Numbered from the stretch's first letter, positions 31,511 to 40,118 are shown. The stretch: 64,000 nucleotides of DNA from Ramlibacter monticola (GCF_016722785.1 NZ_JAEQNE010000002.1:930001-994000), one strand, 5' to 3'. The notes: a model not told the origin generated them from the letters alone. Numbers and translations are program-made.

Positions 31511-33190
31511 ATGACCGATCTGGCCCTGCCCGAAGCGGGCGACTCGCTGCGCGCCGACACCCTCGGTGTCCGCCGCTTTCGACAGATCCTGCTGTGGCCG
31601 CTGCAGCTCATGCCGCAGGCCGAAGGCGTCCAGATCCAGCGGCACTGGGAACGCATGGGCGACGGTGGGGAAGGGAATCCCTGGCGCGAAGTCGCCGACG
31701 AATTCGCCGGCGATGCGCAGGAGTTCCGGGAACGGCACTACGCCGAATTCGTCAACTTCCTTCCCTACGTGCAGCGCGTCCTCTACGGCACCGGCAAGGG
31801 CATCACGGATCGCGCGGACGGCGCCGGCGTGGACTCCGCCCTGCGCGTCTTCCGCCGCACCGACGTGCGCGGGGTGCGGATCACCCTGGAGCGGCGCAGC
31901 GCCCCCGTGGAACTGGGCGTCGCCCATGTGGACCTGTATTTCTTCTTCGACCTGGACGTGGTGATCCCGGTCGTCGAGATCGTCGGCGCGGACCTGGACC
32001 TCGCCACGGCGCAGGACATCCTGTTCCGCTTCGGGCGCGCCTACCCGCCCTCCTGGGAAGCCGACGGCCGGGGCGCCCACTGTCCCTGGCTGGTGGAGTG
32101 GCTCGGCGCGGACGGGGACGTCCTCGCGAGGTCCGACTACGAAGCGCGCGCGAAGTACCTGGACTTCGTCCGCGAGCACCGGACGCCCACCGTCGCGGCG
32201 CACTGGGAATGGCTGCTCCGGCCGATGGTGCAACACCATTCGAACGAGCTCGGGACCGTGCGCTACCGGCAGCTCGAGTACCACCGGCTGCCCACCATGG
32301 CGTATCTCGCGCTGGACGACATCGATGCCCTGACGCGGGCCGACTGGGTCCGGCTGGGCCTGGTCGCACCCCCGGGCGATTCGGGCGTGCTGCCGTATTC
32401 GGAGCAGCACCTGGCGGACTTCGAGCAGCGCCATTGCTTCGACCGCTACTTCGAACCGGGTTGCGGCAAGCGCTGGATGAACACCCGGCTGATGTGCAGC
32501 GGCCACTCCTTCGTCATGGTCGGCCGCGGCACGGAAGAGCGATTCGTCGACGTGGAAAGCGGCCTGCAAGGCCAGTTCCGCCACCAGTACTTCCTCGTGT
32601 TCCTGCTGACCCACGTGCAGAAGGCCGCCTTGCTCATGCTCTCCGACCGGCTGGTCGTGGCGCTGTCGCACCTGGACATCCAGCGGGTCGAGACCATCCG
32701 GCATTTCAAGCGGGACATCCGCCAGACGCTGGAGATCTTCCTGCGCTTCAACCATCGCTACTGGTTCCACGAGATCTCCAACCAGGTGCAGTTGCGCGAC
32801 CTGTACCGGATGCTGACCAGCCACCTGGGCTCCGGCGTCCTCTTCGAGGAGGTGCGGGACGAGGTCAAGGACATGGGCCAGTACCTCGAGAGCGACACCC
32901 TGCGACGCCAGGCCAACACGGTGGTGCGGCTGACGGTCGTCACGATGTTCGGGCTGATCGGCACCGTGCTCACCGGCGTCTTCGGGATGAACCTGTTCGA
33001 CTTCCCGGGCATTCCCTGGCTCGTGCAGGTGCTGCTGTTCGCGCTGGTGGCCGTGGCGGTGACGGCGCTGCTGTTCTACACGCTGGCGAAGTCGAAGGCG
33101 CTGGCGGACTTCCTCGACGCCGTGTCCGACACCCGGCTGCCCGTGCGGGCGAAGTTCAAGGCGTTCTTCGACGTCTGGACGCGGCCGTGA
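31511..33190 (+). CDS. Large CorA-like divalent cation transporter homologue
   Basis: A 559 aa protein whose C-terminal region is CorA-like: helix 1 (about 472-491), the signature GMN at 492-494 (VFGMNLFDFPG), helix 2 (about 503-524), then a cytoplasmic tail. CorA proteins are usually 310-370 aa. The ~420-residue N-terminal part is much larger and contains blocks such as VDLYFFFDLDVVIPVVEIVG and WEADGRGAHCPWLVEWLG that I do not recognise as standard CorA cytoplasmic domain. It is probably a Mg/Co/Ni or Zn channel with an enlarged sensor domain. It stands alone between yddG-like and the convergent ptsI. Confidence 0.8.
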   Translation: MTDLALPEAGDSLRADTLGVRRFRQILLWPLQLMPQAEGVQIQRHWERMGDGGEGNPWREVADEFAGDAQEFRERHYAEFVNFLPYVQRVLYGTGKGITDRADGAGVDSALRVFRRTDVRGVRITLERRSAPVELGVAHVDLYFFFDLDVVIPVVEIVGADLDLATAQDILFRFGRAYPPSWEADGRGAHCPWLVEWLGADGDVLARSDYEARAKYLDFVREHRTPTVAAHWEWLLRPMVQHHSNELGTVRYRQLEYHRLPTMAYLALDDIDALTRADWVRLGLVAPPGDSGVLPYSEQHLADFEQRHCFDRYFEPGCGKRWMNTRLMCSGHSFVMVGRGTEERFVDVESGLQGQFRHQYFLVFLLTHVQKAALLMLSDRLVVALSHLDIQRVETIRHFKRDIRQTLEIFLRFNHRYWFHEISNQVQLRDLYRMLTSHLGSGVLFEEVRDEVKDMGQYLESDTLRRQANTVVRLTVVTMFGLIGTVLTGVFGMNLFDFPGIPWLVQVLLFALVAVAVTALLFYTLAKSKALADFLDAVSDTRLPVRAKFKAFFDVWTRP

Positions 33191-33200
33191 ACCGACCGCG

Positions 33201-34967
33201 TCAGGCGCCCAGCGCCTGCGCCGGGTCCTCGGAATCGACCACCTCGCGCGCCCAGGTCTCCAGCCGGCTCGCGTCGGCGCGCAGCACCTCCTGCTTCACC
33301 GCCAGGATCTGCGCCGGGTGCATCGAGAAGCTGCGCAGGCCCAGCCCGAGCAGCAGGCGCGTGAACTGGATGTCGCCGGCCATCTCGCCGCACACGCTCA
33401 CGCCCTTGTTCTGCCGCCGGCATTCCGCGATGGTGTCCGCCACCAGCCGCAGCACCGCCGGGTGGCAGGGGTCGTACAGGTGCGCCACGGACTCGTCGGA
33501 GCGGTCGATCGCCAGCGTGTACTGGATCAGGTCGTTGGTGCCGATCGACAGGAAATCGAAGTACTTGAGGAAGGTCCGCAGCGACAGCGCCGCCGCCGGG
33601 ATCTCGATCATCGCGCCGACCTCCGCCGGCCCGTAGGCGACGCCGCGGTTGTCCAGCTCGGCGCGCGCGAAGTCGATCAGCGACAGCGTCTGCCGGATCT
33701 CGCTGGCGTGCGCGATCATGGGGATCAGCAGCCTGATCTTGCCGAAGGCCGCGGCGCGCAGGATCGCGCGGATCTGCGTGCGGAACATCTCCGGCTCCGA
33801 CAGGCTCCAGCGGATCGCGCGCAGCCCCAGGGCGGGATTGACGTGCGCCTCGTCGCGGCGCGCGTCGTCGAGCGGCTTGTCGGCGCCGACGTCCAGCGTG
33901 CGGATCGTCACCGGCAGGCCCTGCATGCCCTCGACCGCGCGCTTGTAGGCCTGGAACTGCTCCTCCTCGTCGGGCATGTCGCCGCCGCGGCCCATGAACA
34001 GGAACTCGCTGCGGAACAGCCCGACGCCCACCGCGCCGGCCTTCAGCGCCGCGGCGGCGTCCTCGGGCAGCTCGATGTTGGCGACCAGTTCGATCTTCTG
34101 GCCATCCAGCGTGACGGCCGGCGTGTGCCGCAGGCGATTGAGCCGGCTGCGTTCCAGTTCCCCCTGGCGCTGCTTGAAGCCGTATTCGGCCAGGATGATC
34201 GGCGACGGGTCGACGATCGTCACGCCGGTGTCGCCGTCGATGATGACCCAGTCGTCCTGCCGCACCAGCTGGCTGGCGCTTCGCGCGCCCACCACCGCGG
34301 GGATGTCGAGGCTGCGCGCCACGATCGCCGTGTGCGAGGTCTTGCCGCCGACATCCGTCACGAAGCCGGCGAACACGCTCTGCTTGAACTGCAGCATGTC
34401 GGCGGGCGAGAGGTCGTGCGCGACCAGCACCAGGGGCACGTCCACGCTTTCGTCCAGCAGCAGGTCCTGCTGCGTCTTGCGGCGCGGCGCCACCGGCTGC
34501 GTGACCGGCGAGGAGATGCCCTTCATGTAGCGCAGGATGCGCTCGGCCACCTGTTCGAGGTCGGCCTTGCGCTCGCGCAGGTAGTCGTCCTCCATGTCGT
34601 CGAACTGGCGCGACAGCACCTCGAGCTGGGTGGTCAGCGCCCATTCGGCGTTGTAGAGGCGGTCGGTGATCCAGTGCTTCACGCCCTCGATCAGCTCCTC
34701 GTCCTGCAGCAGCATCAGGTGCACGTCCAGCAGGGCCGAGAGCTCGTGCGGCGCCTCCTTGGGGCCGAGGGCGGCGATGGTCTGCTGCAGCCGGTGGATC
34801 TCGTCGACCACCTGGTTGCGGCCGACGCGGATGCGCTCGATCTCGGCCTCGACCTGGTCCGGCTGGATGAAGTAGTGGACGACGTCGGCGCGCCCGGAGC
34901 CGGTCACGACCGCGCGGCCGATGGCGATGCCCCGGGCGACCGCGATGCCGTGGATGGAAAAGGTCAC
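33201..34967 (-). CDS. ptsI: PEP-protein phosphotransferase, PTS enzyme I
   Basis: Enzyme I, which takes phosphate from phosphoenolpyruvate and passes it to HPr (588 aa). The phosphorylated His is His212 in DVGGKTSHTAIVARS. The PEP-binding barrel shows GVGLFRSEFLFMGRG and SIGTNDLIQYTLAIDRS. No N-terminal GAF domain is present, so this is the ordinary EI rather than the nitrogen-PTS EI. The start is GTG at 34967, overlapping the HPr stop (GTGA). No membrane permease gene is nearby, so the set is probably regulatory. Confidence 0.95.
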   Translation of the reverse strand: MTFSIHGIAVARGIAIGRAVVTGSGRADVVHYFIQPDQVEAEIERIRVGRNQVVDEIHRLQQTIAALGPKEAPHELSALLDVHLMLLQDEELIEGVKHWITDRLYNAEWALTTQLEVLSRQFDDMEDDYLRERKADLEQVAERILRYMKGISSPVTQPVAPRRKTQQDLLLDESVDVPLVLVAHDLSPADMLQFKQSVFAGFVTDVGGKTSHTAIVARSLDIPAVVGARSASQLVRQDDWVIIDGDTGVTIVDPSPIILAEYGFKQRQGELERSRLNRLRHTPAVTLDGQKIELVANIELPEDAAAALKAGAVGVGLFRSEFLFMGRGGDMPDEEEQFQAYKRAVEGMQGLPVTIRTLDVGADKPLDDARRDEAHVNPALGLRAIRWSLSEPEMFRTQIRAILRAAAFGKIRLLIPMIAHASEIRQTLSLIDFARAELDNRGVAYGPAEVGAMIEIPAAALSLRTFLKYFDFLSIGTNDLIQYTLAIDRSDESVAHLYDPCHPAVLRLVADTIAECRRQNKGVSVCGEMAGDIQFTRLLLGLGLRSFSMHPAQILAVKQEVLRADASRLETWAREVVDSEDPAQALGA

Positions 34968-35233
34968 TCGCCCTCTCCGAACCGGTCGGCGATGAGGGCC
35001 AGCAGGGCGTCCATCGCCTCCTGCTCCTTGGCGCCGTCGGTCTCGATCGTGATCTCGGTGCCGAGGCCGGCGGCCAGCATCATCACACCCATGATGCTCT
35101 TGCCGTTGACGCGGCGCTCGGCGCGGCTGACCCAGACCTCGCAGGGGAAGCTGCCTGCCAGCTTGGTGAGCTTGGCCGAGGCGCGGGCATGCAGGCCGAG
35201 CTTATTGCTGATGGTCGTGGTGGTCTTGATCAT
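34964..35233 (-). CDS. ptsH: HPr phosphocarrier protein
   Basis: Phosphocarrier of the PTS (89 aa). The active His15 is in NKLGLHARASAKL and the regulatory Ser46 in NGKSIMGVMMLAAG, the latter the site used by HPr kinase in betaproteobacteria. The start lies 32 nt inside the 3' end of the EIIA gene in another frame, implying coupled translation. Confidence 0.97.
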   Translation of the reverse strand: MIKTTTTISNKLGLHARASAKLTKLAGSFPCEVWVSRAERRVNGKSIMGVMMLAAGLGTEITIETDGAKEQEAMDALLALIADRFGEGE

Positions 35234-35657
35234 GGTTCCGTCGGGGCTGGTTCTGCGGCGCCGTGATGGCCACCTGCATCACGCCCTGGGTGCCGCCGAT
35301 CACCGCGCGCGACACCAGGGTCTCCAGCGGTTCGTGGCGATAGCTCACGCTGCGCAGCAGCATCGGCAGGTTCACGCCCGTGATCAGGCGCGAGCCGACG
35401 CCGTCCACCAGCTTCTGCGCGACGTTGCTGGGCGTGGCGCCGAAGATGTCGGTCAGCACCAGCACCCCCTGCACGCCGCCGGCGCCGGTCAGCTGCTGCA
35501 TCGCGACGCGCGCCGCGGCGAGCGTTTCCTCGGGGGACAGGTTCGGCTGCACGTCGATCGCCGTCACCGCCGCGCCGCAGTCCGGGAAGACGTGCAGCGC
35601 GCACTGCCGCAGGGCATTGGCCAGCGGCGCGTGGGCGATGAGCAGGATGGCGTTCAT
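35202..35657 (-). CDS. PTS system EIIA component, mannose/fructose type
   Basis: Cytoplasmic EIIA of the mannose family (151 aa). The N-terminal LIAHAPLANALRQC carries the phosphorylatable His9, and VLVLTDIFGATPSNVAQK is the family core. In many betaproteobacteria this gene precedes ptsH and ptsI without any transporter subunits and is thought to signal carbon status. It overlaps ptsH by 32 nt and the upstream MFS gene by 4 nt. The tail after TAPQNQ is polar and His-rich. Confidence 0.93.
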   Translation of the reverse strand: MNAILLIAHAPLANALRQCALHVFPDCGAAVTAIDVQPNLSPEETLAAARVAMQQLTGAGGVQGVLVLTDIFGATPSNVAQKLVDGVGSRLITGVNLPMLLRSVSYRHEPLETLVSRAVIGGTQGVMQVAITAPQNQPRRNHDQDHHDHQQ

Positions 35658-36874
35658 GGGCTCTGTGGCCGATTATGGCTTTTGCTCCACAGGAACCACG
35701 CGTAAGACAGCATGCAGCAGGCCAGGAAGATGGAGAAGGCGAAGCGAAATGCCGACACTTCGCCGGCGCCGAGGGCCGCGAACAGGTCCACCAGCAGCCC
35801 GATGCCCCACTGGAGGACGAACACCCCGAGGAAGATCACCAGGTTGAAGGCGGACAGGGCCCGGCCGGCCAGGGCTGCCGGAAAGGCCATCCCGACCGCC
35901 GGCTGCGCCAGCGAGACGAAGGTGGCGGTGACGCAATAGACCGCCAGCATCCCGGCGCCGGCGGCGGGGCCGGCGCCGATCAGGGCCGCCGTGGCCAGGA
36001 AGTGCCAGGGTACGCCCCAGGCGATGAGCCGGTCCGCATGCAGCCCGCGGCGCTGCAGCCAGGGCGTGAACCAGCCCCAGGCCCAGAATGTCGCCAGCAT
36101 GGCGAGGTTGATGGTGAACAGCCCGCCGGCGGAGGCGACCGGGTCGTAGCCGGCCACGCGCACCATCCAGGGGCCGGCCCACAGGGTCTGGACGGCGATC
36201 AGCCCGCCGTAGACGAAGAAACCGATCGGCGCCATCTGGCGGAAATAGGGGTGGCGCCAGACCTCGCGGTAGCTGGGCCGTGGGGCGCCTGTGGGGGTGG
36301 CGGCCTGCCACCCCGGCACCACCAGCGCGATGACCAGCATGGACACCCCCAGCAGCACGGCCAGCCACCAGAACAAGGGCCGCCAGCCTGCCACCGGCAG
36401 CAGCCACTGCACCGGCAGGGTGGAGGCGAGCATGCCCAGCGAGCCGGTCATCAGCATCCAGGAATTGGCGCGCAACTGGGTCGGCGGCGTGAACCAATGG
36501 CGGTACCCGGTGAGCGGCGCCATCAGGCAGGCCCCCAGCCCGGCGCCGCAGAGCACGCGCGCCGCCAGCAGGGCCTGGAAACTCGTGGCCAGGGCGAAGG
36601 CGACGCAGCCCAGCACCGCCAGCACCATGAAGCCCAGCAGCACTTTTTTCGGCCCGTGGCGGTCCAGCCAGCTGCCCAGCGGCAGCTGCAGGGCCGAAAA
36701 GCCGAGGAAATAGCCGCCGGCCAGCAGGCCCAGGTCGCGCGCATGGAGCTGGAACTCCTGCGTCAGCGTCGGCGACAGCGTGGCGGTGACCGCCCGCAGC
36801 AGCGCCGAGAAGAAGTAGGTGAAGGCGAACGCGAGGAACACGGCCACCACCTGGCGGCCCGCGAGCAGGGACAT
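35654..36874 (-). CDS. MFS transporter
   Basis: A 406 aa major facilitator with twelve hydrophobic helices. The loop-2/3 motif A is GSWLDRHGPKKVLLG. Family features such as FSALLRAVTATLSPTLTQEF and GYRHWFTPPTQLRANSWML are compatible with a sugar-phosphate/organic anion-type or nitrate-like MFS; the substrate is unknown. Its stop overlaps the EIIA start by 4 nt, so it is translated in the same transcript as the PTS genes, an unusual link. It starts 48 bp from the shared palindrome at 36922-36947. Confidence 0.88.
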   Translation of the reverse strand: MSLLAGRQVVAVFLAFAFTYFFSALLRAVTATLSPTLTQEFQLHARDLGLLAGGYFLGFSALQLPLGSWLDRHGPKKVLLGFMVLAVLGCVAFALATSFQALLAARVLCGAGLGACLMAPLTGYRHWFTPPTQLRANSWMLMTGSLGMLASTLPVQWLLPVAGWRPLFWWLAVLLGVSMLVIALVVPGWQAATPTGAPRPSYREVWRHPYFRQMAPIGFFVYGGLIAVQTLWAGPWMVRVAGYDPVASAGGLFTINLAMLATFWAWGWFTPWLQRRGLHADRLIAWGVPWHFLATAALIGAGPAAGAGMLAVYCVTATFVSLAQPAVGMAFPAALAGRALSAFNLVIFLGVFVLQWGIGLLVDLFAALGAGEVSAFRFAFSIFLACCMLSYAWFLWSKSHNRPQSP

Positions 36875-36921
36875 GGAATGTTTCTTCGGGGGACGGCGGC
36901 GGCCTCTGGCGGACCGCTGGA

Positions 36922-36947
36922 CGCATTATCGGTTTCCCGATAATGCG
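36922..36947. promoter_or_regulatory. Perfect 11-bp inverted repeat with divergent -10-like boxes
   Basis: CGCATTATCGG and CCGATAATGCG arms with a 4 nt loop (TTTC). GATAAT occurs on both strands (36939-36944 plus; 36925-36930 minus), giving symmetrical -10-like elements. On the plus strand a start about 7 nt downstream would coincide with the CoA-transferase ATG at 36951, so its mRNA could be leaderless. It is well placed to be an operator shared by the divergent MFS and CoA-transferase genes. Confidence 0.7.
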
Positions 36948-36950
36948 CGC

Positions 36951-38186
36951 ATGAATGCTCTCGATGGAATCCGCGTGCTCGACCTGTCGCGCGTGCTGGC
37001 CGGCCCGTGGTGCACCCAGACCCTGGCGGACCTGGGCGCCGACGTGATCAAGATCGAACGGCCCGGCACGGGCGACGACACCCGTGCCTGGGGGCCGCCG
37101 TTCCTGAAGGACCGCGCCGGCCAGGACACGCACGAAGCCGCCTACTACCTCGGCACCAACCGCAACAAGCGCTCCGTCACCTGCGACATCGCGCAGCCCG
37201 ACGGCCAGGCGCTGATCCGCGAACTCGCGCGGCACTGCCATGTCTTCGTGGAGAACTTCAAGGTCGGCGACATGGCGCGCTACGGCCTCGACTACGAATC
37301 GCTGAAGGCGGTGAACCCCGGCCTCGTGTACTGCAGCGTGACGGGCTTCGGCCAGACCGGCCCCTACCGCGAGCGCGCCGGCTACGACTATGCGATCCAG
37401 GGCATGGGCGGCCTCATGAGCATCACCGGCGAGCGCGACGACCTCGGCGGCGGTCCGCAGAAGGTGGGCGTGGCCGTGGCCGACCTGTTCACGGGCATGT
37501 ATGCCACCGTGGGCATCCTGGCGGCGGTGCGCCACGCCGAGCGCACCGGCGAGGGCCAGCACCTGGACATGGCCCTGCTCGACACGCAGGTCGCGATGCT
37601 GGCCAACCTGGGGGCGAACTACCTGGTGAGCGGCAAGGTGCCCGGCCGCGCCGGCAACGCGCACCAGAACATCGTGCCCTACCAGGTGTTCGAGGTCGCG
37701 CCGGCGGACGACGGCCACAAGGACCACATCATCCTGGCGGTGGGCAACGACGGCCAGTACGCCAAGTTCTGCCAGGTGGCGGGCCGGCCCGAGCTCGCCA
37801 GCGACCCGCGCTTCGCCAGGAACCAGGACCGCGTGCGCAACCGCGCCGTGCTGGTGCCGATGCTGGAGGAAGTGTTGAAGACGCGCCGCAAGGCCGACTG
37901 GCTGGCGGCGCTGGAGGCGGCCAAGGTGCCCTGCGGCGCAATCAACAGCATCGGCGAGGTGTTCGCCGACCCGCAGGTGCGCGAGCGCGGCATGGTGCAT
38001 GAGTGGGAGCATCCATTGTCCGGGGCGCTGAACCTCGTCGGCAGCCCGCTCAAGCTCAGTGGCACCCCGGTGCGCACCGATCTGCCGCCGCCGCTGCTGG
38101 GCCAGCACACCGAGCAGGTGCTCGCGAGCGTGCTGGGCTGGGACGAGGAACGGATCCGCGCGCTGCGCGCCAGTGAGGTGATCTGA
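36951..38186 (+). CDS. CaiB/BaiF class III CoA-transferase
   Basis: A 411 aa formyl-CoA transferase-type enzyme that moves CoA between carboxylic acids. Motifs include RVLDLSRVLAGPWCTQTLAD, DVIKIERPGTGDDTR and the catalytic aspartate in MALLDTQVAML. The segment YDYAIQGMGGLMSITG is the CoA-binding glycine loop. Substrate acid unknown. The gene starts only 3 nt beyond the palindrome, with no Shine-Dalgarno sequence visible, consistent with a leaderless message. The following hydrolase overlaps its stop by 1 nt. Confidence 0.92.
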   Translation: MNALDGIRVLDLSRVLAGPWCTQTLADLGADVIKIERPGTGDDTRAWGPPFLKDRAGQDTHEAAYYLGTNRNKRSVTCDIAQPDGQALIRELARHCHVFVENFKVGDMARYGLDYESLKAVNPGLVYCSVTGFGQTGPYRERAGYDYAIQGMGGLMSITGERDDLGGGPQKVGVAVADLFTGMYATVGILAAVRHAERTGEGQHLDMALLDTQVAMLANLGANYLVSGKVPGRAGNAHQNIVPYQVFEVAPADDGHKDHIILAVGNDGQYAKFCQVAGRPELASDPRFARNQDRVRNRAVLVPMLEEVLKTRRKADWLAALEAAKVPCGAINSIGEVFADPQVRERGMVHEWEHPLSGALNLVGSPLKLSGTPVRTDLPPPLLGQHTEQVLASVLGWDEERIRALRASEVI

Positions 38187-38920
38187 TGGCGAACTTCGTC
38201 CTCGTGCACGGCGCCTGGCATGGCGCCTGGGCCTGGCGGCGGGTGGTCGATGCGCTGCACGCGCAGGGGCACCGCGCGCTGGCCGTGACGCTCACGGGCG
38301 TCGGCGAGCGGGCGCACCTGATGTCGTCGCTGATCACGCTGGAGACGCACATCGACGATGTCGCCAACACCATCGAGGCCGAGGAACTGCAGGACGTGGT
38401 GCTGGCCGTTCACTCCTATGCCGGAATGATCGGCACGGCGATCGCCGACCGCATGCCCGGACGCCTGAAGCACCTGGTCTACGTCGATGCGGTGGTGCCG
38501 AAGCCGGGCGAGAGCTGGAGCAGCACGCACGCCAGCGCCACGCGCGAGGCGCGGCTGGCGGCGGCCAAGGCGTCGCCGGAGTTCAGCTTCCCGCCGCCGG
38601 ATCCGTCCGTGTTCGGCCTCGCGGCCGAAGACCACGCCTGGGTGCAGCGCCGGCAGACGCCGCACCCCGGCCACACCTACCAGGCGCCGCTGCAGTTCGA
38701 CCCCCGGCGCGTGGCGTCCGTGCCCCGCACCTTCATCGACTGCGTGCAGCCGCGGCTGGGGACGATCGACTCGATCCGGCCGCGCGTACGCGACGCGAGC
38801 TTCTGGGAGGGCGAGTGGCAGCGCGGCGGCGGTGCCCGGGTGCGGGAGCTGGCGACCGGGCACGACCCCATGGTCAGCGCGCCGGGCGAACTGGTGCGCC
38901 TGCTGGTCGATTGCGCCTGA
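38186..38920 (+). CDS. Alpha/beta hydrolase
   Basis: A 244 aa alpha/beta hydrolase of the salicylate esterase/hydroxynitrile lyase-like group. The start ANFVLVHGAWHGAWAWRRVV contains the oxyanion-hole HGAWHG; the nucleophile is the Ser in VLAVHSYAGMIG; His late in ATGHDPMVSAPGEL. Substrate unknown, likely an ester or lactone. It is coupled to the CoA-transferase by a 1-nt overlap, suggesting a shared catabolic step. Confidence 0.87.
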   Translation: MANFVLVHGAWHGAWAWRRVVDALHAQGHRALAVTLTGVGERAHLMSSLITLETHIDDVANTIEAEELQDVVLAVHSYAGMIGTAIADRMPGRLKHLVYVDAVVPKPGESWSSTHASATREARLAAAKASPEFSFPPPDPSVFGLAAEDHAWVQRRQTPHPGHTYQAPLQFDPRRVASVPRTFIDCVQPRLGTIDSIRPRVRDASFWEGEWQRGGGARVRELATGHDPMVSAPGELVRLLVDCA

Positions 38921-38958
38921 TCCGGGCGCGGGCTTCCGGCCTGGGAGAGAATCGCGGC

Positions 38959-39456
38959 ATGGGCAAGCAGTGGATCCTCGGGACGGCGGCGGTGGTCATC
39001 GCGGCCGCGGGCGCTTTCTTCGTCGTGGGCGGCTCGCAGGCCGCGCCGCAGACCACCTTCGTACTGCTGGATGGCTCGAAGGAGACCACGGCGGGACTGA
39101 AGGGCAAGGTCGCCCTGGTGAACTTCTGGGCCACCAGCTGCGTGACCTGCGTGGCGGAGATGCCGAAGATGGTCTCCACCTACGACAAGTACCACGCGAA
39201 GGGCTACGAGCACATCGGCGTGGCCATGAGCTACGACCCGCCCAGCTACGTGGTGAACTACGCCGAGACGCGCAAGCTGCCGTTCAAGGTGGCCATCGAC
39301 AACACCGGCGCGGTGGCCCAGGCCTGGGGCGAGGTGCGCCTGACGCCCACCAGCTACCTGGTGAACAGGAAGGGCGAGATCGTGAAGCGCTATGTCGGCG
39401 AGCCGGACTTCGCCGAACTGCATCGCCTGATCGAGAAACTGCTGGCGGAGTCCTGA
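38959..39456 (+). CDS. TlpA-like thioredoxin, membrane anchored
   Basis: A 165 aa thiol-disulfide protein. One N-terminal hydrophobic helix (ILGTAAVVIAAAGAFFVVGG) acts as signal anchor, with the thioredoxin domain in the periplasm. The redox pair is Cys61-Cys64 in FWATSCVTCVAEMP, and the cis-Pro loop is in RLTPTSYLVN. The sequence is close to TlpA/ResA proteins that reduce cysteines in cytochrome c or copper-chaperone maturation. The next genes encode a c-type cytochrome and cytochrome b561, which fits that role. Confidence 0.88.
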   Translation: MGKQWILGTAAVVIAAAGAFFVVGGSQAAPQTTFVLLDGSKETTAGLKGKVALVNFWATSCVTCVAEMPKMVSTYDKYHAKGYEHIGVAMSYDPPSYVVNYAETRKLPFKVAIDNTGAVAQAWGEVRLTPTSYLVNRKGEIVKRYVGEPDFAELHRLIEKLLAES

Positions 39457-39489
39457 ACGGCACCCCCGCGCAGTCGGGGGCCGGAGATG

Positions 39490-39514
39490 CAAAAGCGGCC
39501 ATCGGCCGCTTTTG
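39490..39514. terminator. Bidirectional intrinsic terminator
   Basis: Eleven-bp stem (CAAAAGCGGCC/GGCCGCTTTTG) with a 3 nt loop, A-rich on one flank and T-rich on the other. It lies between the convergent TlpA-like and cytochrome c' genes and can serve both. Confidence 0.85.
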
Positions 39515-39529
39515 TTCTGGATGCCCTGG

Positions 39530-39549
39530 ATTCCCGCCTGCGCGGGAAT
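39530..39549. repeat. Short palindromic repeat, copy 1
   Basis: ATTCCCGC-CTGC-GCGGGAAT, an 8-bp inverted repeat. The core CCCGCCTGCGCGGG recurs at 53810-53825, so it belongs to a dispersed intergenic repeat family, of a kind widely seen in Comamonadaceae. Confidence 0.7.
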
Positions 39550-39562
39550 GACGGGGGTGGGT

Positions 39563-40018
39563 TTACTGGTTGCGGAAGTTGTCGTGGCAGCCCTTGCACG
39601 CCTTGGCGGTTTCGCCGAACTGCGCCTTCAGGGTGTCGAGGTTGTTGGCCTTGGCCACGGTCGCCAGCTTGGGCGCTTCGGCCTGCAGCTTCTCCGACGC
39701 TTCCTTGAACTTGGCCGGCTCGGCATAGATCTCCGGCTTCGCCTTGGTCTGCGTGATCTTGTCGGTACTGGGATGGAAGCCGGGCCACGGCAGCTTCGCC
39801 ATGTCGGCCACGACCTCCGCGCTGGCCGCGGCGGCGGCGGCGTCGTACGGGGCCTTGCCGTTGACCATCGCGCCGATGCGGCCGAAGTGCTGGCCCATGA
39901 TGAACATGGCGCTCTGGCGGTACTTGACGGCGTCTTCCGGTTTCGCGAACTGGGCCGAAGCCGGTGCGGCGAGGGTGACGGCCGCGGCCGCGAGGGCCAG
40001 GGAGGCTACAACTTTCAT
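39563..40018 (-). CDS. Cytochrome c' (class II cytochrome c)
   Basis: A 151 aa exported cytochrome. Signal peptide KVVASLALAAAAVTLAAPAS (cut near SAQ), then a four-helix bundle starting FAKPEDAVKYRQSAMFIMG, with the haem-binding CKGCH at 141-145 close to the C-terminus, the class II arrangement. Such proteins bind NO or CO, or shuttle electrons in the periplasm. The gene is divergent from cytochrome b561, its likely membrane partner, and convergent with the TlpA-like thioredoxin. Confidence 0.93.
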   Translation of the reverse strand: MKVVASLALAAAAVTLAAPASAQFAKPEDAVKYRQSAMFIMGQHFGRIGAMVNGKAPYDAAAAAASAEVVADMAKLPWPGFHPSTDKITQTKAKPEIYAEPAKFKEASEKLQAEAPKLATVAKANNLDTLKAQFGETAKACKGCHDNFRNQ

Positions 40019-40090
40019 CGATTCTTCTCCGGTGGGTAAAGTGGCGGGTGCCACAGCGGATGACCAGGGCCCGTGAAAAAAGTTCGGTCG

Positions 40091-40118
40091 GGAACTCGCC
40101 ATCGCGGGAATTTACTAA
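40091..40118 (+). promoter_or_regulatory. Possible RpoE-like promoter of cytochrome b561
   Basis: GGAACT (40091-40096) and TACTAA (40113-40118) are separated by 16 bp, close to the GAACTT-N16-TCTRA pattern of RpoE-type sigma factors. It lies about 50 bp upstream of the cytochrome b561 start. A sigma-70 reading (TAATAC at 40116-40121) is also possible. Confidence 0.35.
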
